Assembly: GCA_014730055.1 (NCBI GenBank)
Contig: WJIV01000051.1
Coordinates: 1 to 6,875 of the forward strand
Source of the DNA: Candidatus Bathyarchaeota archaeon
GTDB taxonomy: Archaea > Thermoproteota > Bathyarchaeia > TCS64
Length of the DNA stretch: 6,875 nucleotides
Direction: 5' to 3'
Shown: positions 1-5,151 of the stretch, piece after piece
Layout: every line of letters starts with the position of its first letter
Position numbering within the stretch: position 1 is the first letter of the stretch
Notes under the pieces: generated by a model
Seen by the model: only the letters and a program-made list of their open reading frames with translations
The model's database searches: none
Told to the model about the DNA's origin: nothing
Made by a program: the position numbers and the translations under genes

Positions 1-1191
1 CTCAAGGGCCTTTACCACGGGGAGAGTCTCTCCAGCAAGCATGCTTAGCATTGCTCCACCGCCAGTTGATACGTGACCCATGTCTTTCTCAATCCCAAGC
101 ATAGATGCCATAGCACCCATATGGCCACCCCCAACTACGGTGTATCCGGAGCACCTTGCCATACAGCGTAAAAGCTCCTTGGTCCCGATGTCAAATCCAC
201 GTCGCTCAAACATTCCGAGGGGTCCCTCAGCCACTACTGTCCCAGCTTTCAGTATCTTTTCGCTGAATTGTGCTATAGTGTTGAGTCCAATGTCGTAGAT
301 ATTTGTCTCCTCGGTGATGCGCCCTGTTAATATCTCTACTCTTTGACCTTTAACGTCGAGTGCTACATCAACGGGAAGATGGATTTTTTCAGGGTATTTA
401 TCGAGTATTATCTCGGCCTGATCTACAAGGCTTCTTTGCTCATCATCAAGTTCGATATAGTATTCTCTCATACCGCCCTGTGCCATGTGAAAGCTATTTC
501 GTATTAGACCACCAATTAAAATGTGGTCTGCAATTTCATCTCCTAGCACCCGTTGAATTACGGGTATACGATCCTCTACTTTTGCCCCTCCCAAGAGGTA
601 TATGCTAGGTCTCGGTGGATTCGCCAGGACCTTATTCAGTGCTCTTAGCTCTTTTTCCATTAGTCTTCCTGCTAGCATTGGGACTGTGTTGCTGAGTCCA
701 ACTAAGCTTGCCTGACTCCTGTGAGCTGCTGCGAAAGCGTCGTTTACAAAGTAGTCAACGAGAGGGGTCATCGCTTGAACAAAATTCGTATTCTCTAAAT
801 CCTTCGCTGGGGCGATATTATTTTCCTCATCGAGCATTCTTACATTATTTAGGAGTAAGATCTCGCCCTGTTCAAGGCTTGTTATCTCTCTCTGAGACTC
901 TTCCCCGATTATATCATCAGTGTACTTTACTGGTCTTTCAAGGTACATGCTGAGAACTTTTGCATGCATGTCTAGGTTTGTGAAGTCATATTTTCCAGGG
1001 CGACTCTGGTGCGCGCCTAGAACAAGCTTTGTTTCTTTTAAGCTGTTTATTGTGGGAATGATAGCCCTGATTCTCGTGGCATCGAGTATTCTCTTGTTCT
1101 TGGGATCAAGTGGGCTATTGATGTCTACTCTGAGAAAGACGGTCTTTCCGGTAAGCTCAACATCATCAAGGGAGAGGAAGTCATATACCAT
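1..1191 (-). CDS. pgk: Phosphoglycerate kinase, archaeal type (3' end cut by window edge)
   Basis: Interconverts 1,3-bisphosphoglycerate + ADP and 3-phosphoglycerate + ATP in cytoplasmic glycolysis/gluconeogenesis. I translated the minus strand from the ATG at 1191-1189. It stays open for 397 codons to base 1, so only about the last ten residues of a roughly 400-410-residue archaeal enzyme are missing. Family motifs appear in order: RVDIN at 21-25, HQSRPG at 61-66 (substrate side), NNVR at 115-118, NDAFAAAHR at 150-158, GGAKVEDRIP at 201-210 (nucleotide side), EGPLGMFE at 322-329, GGGHMGAM at 354-361 and STGGGA at 375-380. All key loops are intact, so the enzyme should be active. No in-frame start exists upstream before poor, non-homologous sequence, and RVDIN lies at the usual distance from this Met. 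It is on the same strand as the acylase operon, 81 bp downstream of it, with its own TATA-like box. No strong Shine-Dalgarno site is seen, which fits a short leader. Confidence 0.97.
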   Translation of the reverse strand, partial: MVYDFLSLDDVELTGKTVFLRVDINSPLDPKNKRILDATRIRAIIPTINSLKETKLVLGAHQSRPGKYDFTNLDMHAKVLSMYLERPVKYTDDIIGEESQREITSLEQGEILLLNNVRMLDEENNIAPAKDLENTNFVQAMTPLVDYFVNDAFAAAHRSQASLVGLSNTVPMLAGRLMEKELRALNKVLANPPRPSIYLLGGAKVEDRIPVIQRVLGDEIADHILIGGLIRNSFHMAQGGMREYYIELDDEQRSLVDQAEIILDKYPEKIHLPVDVALDVKGQRVEILTGRITEETNIYDIGLNTIAQFSEKILKAGTVVAEGPLGMFERRGFDIGTKELLRCMARCSGYTVVGGGHMGAMASMLGIEKDMGHVSTGGGAMLSMLAGETLPVVKALE

Positions 1192-1227
1192 GATGTAACC
1201 CGGTGATTGGATGTTAGACTGCCGGTT

Positions 1228-1237
1228 CTATAAAAAA
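1228..1237 (-). promoter_or_regulatory. TATA-like promoter element for phosphoglycerate kinase
   Basis: Read on the minus strand the box is TTTTTTATAG, centred about 41 bp upstream of the pgk ATG. Archaeal transcription usually starts about 25 bp downstream of the box centre. That puts the start near 1207 and gives a leader of roughly 15 nt. This is a pattern match only. The same T-run is also the best candidate terminator for the upstream acylase gene. Confidence 0.5.
1232..1237 (-). terminator. Oligo-T terminator candidate after the acylase gene
   Basis: A T6 run on the minus strand lies 35-40 bases after the TAG stop of the acylase gene, preceded by T-rich sequence (TTATTATCTT). Archaeal RNA polymerase can terminate on T-rich tracts without a hairpin, and I see no convincing stem-loop. 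Its overlap with the pgk TATA box makes efficient termination here uncertain. Confidence 0.35.
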
Positions 1238-1272
1238 CATGCTGAAGATAATAATGGGATCAGGACGACCGA

Positions 1273-2223
1273 CTATATTTCGGTGAGCCAGAGTAGCGTA
1301 TCTCCTTCATTTACCGAGTAATGGATCCTTAGGAAAGTAACGGACCCACTGAAGGGCGCTGTAACGGACTGTTTAGTCTGCCCAGTTAGATCTGATACAC
1401 CACCAAGTACATCTCCTTTCTCAACTTTCTGCCCCGCCTCAACTCGTCTCCTCCATATGCCTCCGGTCTTGGCCCATATTCTCTCAGTTTTTGGATTAAC
1501 AGGCTGGTCACCTATCTTTGCTTTTCCTTTGATCATACCAAGGTGAGTCATGAGGTTCTTTATCCCATTGAAATGGTATATTACGTCTTCATCTCGTATC
1601 GGGTACGGGGTCCCGGATTCCGTCATTATACATGGGATATTTAACAAGTTGGCCGCTTCTCCCGTGTTCCCTGATATAGAGGTTGTCTCTATGAAGTCAC
1701 AGTCAAAACATCTGGCCATTGTGATCATTTGCTCAGCTAGATCCTTATTTTCTGTCTCATAGATGAACATCCCTCGTTTTACATCCTCTCCGAGGTCAGC
1801 ACTGTGGCAGTCTACAAGATAGTCGGATTTTGAGACAAAATGGGTGAATACCTTATGTGCTACCCTTTTGGTTATGCTTGACTCTGGATCTCCGGGAAAG
1901 ACTTTGTTCTGGTTAAGATGATCAAGTTGATTGTTGTATGGTTTACGGGAATGGAACCCCTCAGTATTAACAACTGGTACAAGCAGAAGGGTCCCACTGA
2001 CATTTATCGGATTAATATCTTCTGCTAATCTAAGCACAGCTTCAATAGGAGCTGTCTCTAAAGCATGAACCCCGCTTAGCACGGTTAGTGTGGGACCCTC
2101 TCCTGACCCATTTATGACGATGAAAGGTAGTTCAATATTGTGAGTTGATCCTTCGGCTACTTTCAAGAATCCTCTATGTATTTCTCCCTTAGGTACTTCG
2201 ATGTTATCTATAGTGAAAGACAT
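1273..2223 (-). CDS. Succinylglutamate desuccinylase/aspartoacylase-family zinc hydrolase (DoeB-like)
   Basis: This is a 316-residue M14-like zinc acylase/deacylase, probably cytoplasmic, that would cleave an N-acyl amino acid or a related amide. The zinc motif is GVHALE: H53 and E56 form HxxE, and the third ligand is H140 in LVDCHSAD. The likely catalytic glutamate is E202 in TESG. Residues 104-110 (NQNKVFP) match the N-x-N-R-x-F-P stretch whose Arg binds the substrate carboxylate in aspartoacylase, but here the residue is K107. The usual Gly after the first His is also Ala. From about 250 to the end is the small beta-barrel typical of the family, resembling a biotinyl/lipoyl hammerhead (VEAGQKVEKGDVLG, then VTAPFSGSV). 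It is the last gene of the operon, 38 nt after the second M24 gene, with no good Shine-Dalgarno site. The family includes AstE, aspartoacylase and DoeB (N-acetyl-diaminobutyrate deacetylase in ectoine breakdown). The M24 neighbours favour a DoeB-like role, but the substrate cannot be read from the sequence. Confidence 0.9.
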   Translation of the reverse strand: MSFTIDNIEVPKGEIHRGFLKVAEGSTHNIELPFIVINGSGEGPTLTVLSGVHALETAPIEAVLRLAEDINPINVSGTLLLVPVVNTEGFHSRKPYNNQLDHLNQNKVFPGDPESSITKRVAHKVFTHFVSKSDYLVDCHSADLGEDVKRGMFIYETENKDLAEQMITMARCFDCDFIETTSISGNTGEAANLLNIPCIMTESGTPYPIRDEDVIYHFNGIKNLMTHLGMIKGKAKIGDQPVNPKTERIWAKTGGIWRRRVEAGQKVEKGDVLGGVSDLTGQTKQSVTAPFSGSVTFLRIHYSVNEGDTLLWLTEI

Positions 2224-2261
2224 GAGGAAGTATAAAGTTGTATTATTGAAATAAGATTTGG

Positions 2262-3431
2262 TTAGTAAGTGTAGTTAGCGATAAAGGGTCGGCGCCAGTC
2301 CTTGTACCAACCGACGATTTCCGGCTTTTCATCAGTCACAACAACCGTATCGTTGCTCATCATTAATTCCCCATTGGGTCCTTTTATTACAAATTTTAGA
2401 GCAAGAACCATCCCCGGCCGTATTTCTGTCTCGTCTGCACTAATTAGATATGGTGGCTCATGATCAGACACACCGATGCCCGTTCCCAATGCAAGGTAAG
2501 GTACCAAATTGATCCCTTTTTCCGCTGCGGACTGCTTAATTATCTCATACACCTGTTTGCATGTTACCCCAGGATGTATATTATCCAAAGCAATCTCTCT
2601 TAGTGCGACAAGCCCATCATAGAAGGCTTGTTGTTCATCGGTGGGCGTACCCATGGTAAGCATCCTAGCGCCATGATTCCAGTAGCCATTCTGAGTTGCC
2701 CAGAGTTCTATTCTCATCAATTCATGGTGCTTTGGAATCCTATCAAACCCTATCCCATAGTTCGGGGAAAGAGGCCAGAATTTTTTGGAGTTTTCTCCAG
2801 TTGTGACCTGAGCGATTGCCTGATGCCCAACTTCGTCTAGCTCTCTTTCCAAGGCATGTATTCTTACATTCTCAGTATTACTCATCTCTGTGCTGGCCTG
2901 CTTAACTAAGACATGGTGGGCTTGACCTGCGATAGCGTGATCAGTTTTAGATGCAACTTTTTTTAATAACTCTATTTCCTTTGGGGTCTTGATTATCCTC
3001 AGATTTCTAAGCCACATGTCGCAAGGGGCTATCTCGAAATCCTCTAACACCATCTCCAACCTATTGTAAAGATTAAGAGAGGTTCGTTTCGTATCTATTC
3101 CAATCTTCCCTGTCTTTCGAACATTATTCTTAGCTAAGTTTGAGACCACTTCTGCGATGCTGCTTGGGCTTCCAGGTTTCTCAGTGTAAGTCTTTGTTTT
3201 GTTGATCCATGATAGGTTCAGGAAACTGCTCTCCCACTCATGAGGCAAAATGGCTACAGGCTCCTCCTCTTTCGGCCAGAAGATGGCTATATAGCGGTCA
3301 GGGTAACTTGGAGGAAAATGAAGATAGGCCCCGCTTAGGTATTGGACGTTGTCATATCCGAAAACAATAACGGCATCAAATCCGGAGGCCTCAAGACTTG
3401 ATTTTATTTTTGGGAAAATTTCATCCTTCAT
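2262..3431 (-). CDS. M24-family (creatinase/aminopeptidase P-like) protein lacking all canonical metal ligands
   Basis: This 389-residue protein has two domains. An N-terminal creatinase-like domain covers about 1-140. A pita-bread domain follows the LRIIKTPKEIELLKK linker at 144-158. Canonical M24 metallopeptidases bind two metals through Asp, Asp, His, Glu, Glu. The matching residues here, aligned by eye, are E242, H253 (GYWNH), T317 (GTGIG in place of GHGIG), K346 (PGMVLALK) and N360 (SNDTVVV). All five are replaced, while the fold motifs and H324 in HEPPYL, usually a substrate-contacting His, remain. A metallopeptidase is therefore unlikely. Creatinase is a metal-free precedent in this fold, and ectoine hydrolase belongs to the same superfamily. 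I chose the ATG at 3431 rather than the GTG at 3440, because the GTG lies within a Shine-Dalgarno match (AAGGTGA) five bases before the ATG. It follows its paralogue so closely that translation is probably coupled. The tail (EIVGWYKDW) resembles the paralogue's (LSWYRSW). Confidence 0.93.
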   Translation of the reverse strand: MKDEIFPKIKSSLEASGFDAVIVFGYDNVQYLSGAYLHFPPSYPDRYIAIFWPKEEEPVAILPHEWESSFLNLSWINKTKTYTEKPGSPSSIAEVVSNLAKNNVRKTGKIGIDTKRTSLNLYNRLEMVLEDFEIAPCDMWLRNLRIIKTPKEIELLKKVASKTDHAIAGQAHHVLVKQASTEMSNTENVRIHALERELDEVGHQAIAQVTTGENSKKFWPLSPNYGIGFDRIPKHHELMRIELWATQNGYWNHGARMLTMGTPTDEQQAFYDGLVALREIALDNIHPGVTCKQVYEIIKQSAAEKGINLVPYLALGTGIGVSDHEPPYLISADETEIRPGMVLALKFVIKGPNGELMMSNDTVVVTDEKPEIVGWYKDWRRPFIANYTY

Positions 3432-3436
3432 ATTAT

Positions 3437-3443
3437 TCACCTT
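3437..3443 (-). promoter_or_regulatory. Shine-Dalgarno site deciding the start of the second M24 gene
   Basis: On the minus strand AAGGTGA matches the GGAGGTGAT consensus complementary to archaeal 16S rRNA 3' ends. Five bases separate it from the ATG at 3431-3429. It lies immediately after the TAG stop (3444-3446) of the upstream M24 gene, so ribosomes finishing that gene are well placed to restart. It contains the alternative GTG start, which argues against that start. Confidence 0.65.
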
Positions 3444-4601
3444 CTAATGGGTTGCCCTCCAACCAGTAACCGGGTAAAGCTCATCCCAGCTTCGGTACCA
3501 GCTAAGTTTTCTATTACCTTCTTCAGTTATCTCATAGACATCTTTATTGTGTATTAACTCCTGCCTTGGACCATAGGTGTAAATATCTAGGGCAATAACC
3601 ATCCCCTGTTTGAGTTCGGTGCTGCAGCTCAAATTAAGGTAGGGAGGCTCATAATGGCTGGTGCCGACTCCATGACCTATTCCAACATCCTTCCAGAAGG
3701 ATATGGTCTGCCGTTCTGCGGCTCGAACTACGTGAGCGTAGACCTCATTACAGGCGACACCTGGTTTTAACATCTCCAGAGCAGAGTTTTTAAGTATCGT
3801 ATTCTCTTGAAATGCAATCTCCTGTTCTGTTGAAGGGTTTCCTGTTACACCCATCCGACCCATATTCGTCCAGTATCCTTTATAGTGACAGCTTACATCC
3901 ATTCTGAAAATTTCCTCACTTTTAACCCAGCCTCTTTGAGGGGTATAATAAATCTGACCATCGCTTCCAAATGCTGTATTGAGAAGGCCTACTCCACTGG
4001 CACCATTTTCGTTAATATGAACCCTGATCCTTTCTGTAAATTCTGGAATGGAGTACCCTGGATTATCAACTGCACCCTCTAGATGCATAAGAGCGTAAAC
4101 TATTCCTCTATCTGCCTGTAGACATGCTTCTTCGATAAGCCCAATCTCACCAGAGGTTTTTACTAGTCTCAGATCTCTTAACATGGGATCTATGGGTTCC
4201 CATTCCACCTCTGGGAGTTGATTTGATAGCGAGTTCATAAGAGCCTTCGTTATTCTACTCGCATCATATCCTACTCTTCTCCCATTGAGGTCAAGAGCCT
4301 GTATGTGCTCGACTAGGCACTCCACAAAAGCCCCGGTCTCTACTGCAGTATTCTCGTCATAGATATGCAGATCCCCTTTCCATCCCTGGTCTTCTATAGG
4401 TTGTCCCAAGTCATAGGGGCATAAAATAGCTGGGGTACCGTCTTTGGGTATTAAAGCCGCGGCTTTTCGCATCGGATAATACTCAGCAAAGGGCAGTACA
4501 GTATGAGTGAGATAGTTAAAATTATCTACACCAAATGCAATCACCGCGTCAACTTCGCTTTCATGTATAGCGGTGTCTATTTTCCGTTCAAGTTGCTCCA
4601 T
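3444..4601 (-). CDS. M24-family (creatinase/aminopeptidase P-like) protein with partly altered metal site
   Basis: This 385-residue protein is the first gene of the operon. A creatinase-like N-terminal domain (about 1-140) is followed by LRDLRLVKTSGEIGLIEEA at 141-159 and then the pita-bread catalytic domain. By eye, the residues at the five M24 metal positions are D235, N246 (GYWTN), H310 (GIGHGVG), D339 (QGMVIALD) and K353 (HNKD). Two canonical ligands, the first Asp and the His, are kept. The second Asp is Asn, one Glu is Asp and the other Glu is Lys, so a normal two-metal peptidase site is unlikely. H316 in the SHYEPPYL motif is kept. It is a clear relative of the next gene (shared EPPYL, GMV.AL and a W-Y-x-x-W tail) but well diverged, so this is an old duplication. 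Start: ATG at 4601, with AGGAG eight bases upstream. Plausible roles are hydrolysis of a small C-N compound or a dipeptide; I cannot choose between them. Confidence 0.93.
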   Translation of the reverse strand: MEQLERKIDTAIHESEVDAVIAFGVDNFNYLTHTVLPFAEYYPMRKAAALIPKDGTPAILCPYDLGQPIEDQGWKGDLHIYDENTAVETGAFVECLVEHIQALDLNGRRVGYDASRITKALMNSLSNQLPEVEWEPIDPMLRDLRLVKTSGEIGLIEEACLQADRGIVYALMHLEGAVDNPGYSIPEFTERIRVHINENGASGVGLLNTAFGSDGQIYYTPQRGWVKSEEIFRMDVSCHYKGYWTNMGRMGVTGNPSTEQEIAFQENTILKNSALEMLKPGVACNEVYAHVVRAAERQTISFWKDVGIGHGVGTSHYEPPYLNLSCSTELKQGMVIALDIYTYGPRQELIHNKDVYEITEEGNRKLSWYRSWDELYPVTGWRATH

Positions 4602-4609
4602 TTTGTGTA

Positions 4610-4614
4610 CTCCT
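4610..4614 (-). promoter_or_regulatory. Shine-Dalgarno site of the first M24 gene
   Basis: AGGAG on the minus strand, eight bases before the ATG at 4601-4599. Together with the next gene's site, it shows that some genes in this genome use Shine-Dalgarno initiation, while others here (pgk, the MBL-rhodanese gene, the exchanger) have no visible site and short predicted leaders. Confidence 0.65.
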
Positions 4615-4650
4615 AATAAGGTTAGAATTCACTTAATCGCTATTAAAAAG

Positions 4651-4666
4651 GATATATCTAAGATAT
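4651..4666 (-). promoter_or_regulatory. TATA-box region of the M24-M24-acylase operon
   Basis: Two overlapping TATA-like elements on the minus strand (TTATATCT and GATATATC) lie about 50-65 bp upstream of the first M24 start. Initiation about 25 bp downstream of the nearer one would fall near 4629. That gives a leader of roughly 28 nt containing the AGGAG site. The element sits inside a palindrome, which makes regulated access by TBP plausible. Confidence 0.5.
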
Positions 4667-4667
4667 A
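4653..4667. repeat. Perfect 7-1-7 palindrome over the operon promoter, with flanking inverted ATCGCT/AGCGAT
   Basis: TATATCT, a single A, then AGATATA form a perfect inverted repeat. A second, wider pair flanks it: ATCGCT at 4636-4641 and its complement AGCGAT at 4668-4673, separated by 26 bp. The centres of the two pairs differ by about five bases, so this is not one large hairpin. Position over the TATA region suggests an operator for a dimeric regulator, but A/T-rich promoters produce short palindromes by chance. Confidence 0.45.
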
Positions 4668-4682
4668 AGCGATCAGTTTTAG

Positions 4683-4688
4683 AAAAAA
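4683..4688 (-). terminator. Oligo-T terminator candidate after the VOC gene
   Basis: A T6 run on the minus strand begins 9 bases after the TAA stop (4699-4697) of the VOC gene, in the context CCTTTTTTCT. There is no hairpin. This is typical of archaeal intrinsic termination and separates the VOC gene from the downstream M24 operon promoter. Confidence 0.45.
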
Positions 4689-4696
4689 GGTAATGA

Positions 4697-5065
4697 TTAA
4701 TAGAATTTCTGGATCTCAATAACGTATCCTTCAGGATCCTTAAGTAGGAAAATCCTTAGATTTAGCTCTTCATCATCATGAGGCTTATTGAGTGTATCTA
4801 CATTGTTCTCTATGAAGTGCTCATACCATGCATCAGGGTCATCCACTACAACTGTTAACATAACTGGTTTATCCTCACTTGGTTTGTGATAGCCGACATT
4901 ACCATCCACACAGCCTACGTAGGCATTTTCTGCTACCTTGAAGATCTTGGACCATCCCTGATCTGTGGTCAGCTCGAATCCCATTATTTCCTCGTAAAAT
5001 TTTGCGGCCTTATCTAGATTCTCATAGTAGAGAAATGTAATCAATCCATCAACATCTGGAACCAT
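4697..5065 (-). CDS. VOC-superfamily (glyoxalase/bleomycin-resistance fold) protein
   Basis: This is a 122-residue protein of the vicinal oxygen chelate fold, built from two beta-alpha-beta-beta-beta modules. The first module begins LITFLYYENLDKAAKFYEEI, the usual opening with the AxxFYxxxxGF signature. The second has TVVVDDPDAWYEHF and ends LLKDPEGYVIEI. Of the usual metal positions (H/E, E, H/Q, E), I see only the final glutamate, E117. The first-strand and mid-protein His positions are hydrophobic, so normal glyoxalase I metal chemistry is doubtful. I chose the ATG at 5065 because the fold begins seven residues later. ATGs at 5074 and 5110 are also in frame and would add 3 or 15 mostly hydrophobic residues with no family match. 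If transcription starts near 5112 the longer form could be leaderless. It is divergent from the MBL-rhodanese gene. The substrate is unknown; such proteins are enzymes, dioxygenases or ligand-binding proteins. Confidence 0.88.
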   Translation of the reverse strand: MVPDVDGLITFLYYENLDKAAKFYEEIMGFELTTDQGWSKIFKVAENAYVGCVDGNVGYHKPSEDKPVMLTVVVDDPDAWYEHFIENNVDTLNKPHDDEELNLRIFLLKDPEGYVIEIQKFY

Positions 5066-5113
5066 GCAAACCATAATGTTGAGGAGGATTATAGTTATTT
5101 CTGTGAGCATAAG

Positions 5114-5121
5114 TCTATAAG
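5114..5121 (+). promoter_or_regulatory. TATA-like element for the MBL-rhodanese gene
   Basis: TCTATAAG lies about 35 bp before the ATG at 5152, which predicts a start near 5142 and a leader of about 10 nt. No Shine-Dalgarno site is visible. It lies within a direct repeat, ATAAGTC at 5109-5115 and again at 5117-5123 (8-bp period). Confidence 0.4.
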
Positions 5122-5134
5122 TCGTCTTTCAAGT

Positions 5135-5143
5135 TCATATAAT
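5135..5143 (-). promoter_or_regulatory. TATA-like element for the VOC gene
   Basis: On the minus strand the element is ATTATATGA. It predicts initiation near 5112-5115, just ahead of the ATG at 5110. A second candidate (CTTATAG near 5117) would start transcription near 5092 and suit the shorter reading frames from 5074 or 5065. The two divergent promoters overlap, so the two genes may be co-regulated or compete for polymerase. Confidence 0.35.
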
Positions 5144-5151
5144 GATTCTTT

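Noticed and set aside
80..1198. Plus-strand open frames across the left end (for example 360-608 and 920-1198)
   Set aside because: They are opposite-strand shadows of phosphoglycerate kinase, whose minus-strand translation shows every family motif.
3432..3440. GTG start at 3440 for the second M24 gene
   Set aside because: The GTG is part of the Shine-Dalgarno match, and the ATG at 3431 has correct spacing from it.
2262..4601. Calling the M24 proteins Xaa-Pro aminopeptidases
   Set aside because: The two-metal ligand set these enzymes need is missing or changed in both proteins.
4636..4673. The nested repeats as a CRISPR or riboswitch element
   Set aside because: There is only one copy, with no spacers, and it lies upstream of the predicted transcription start, so it is not in the RNA.
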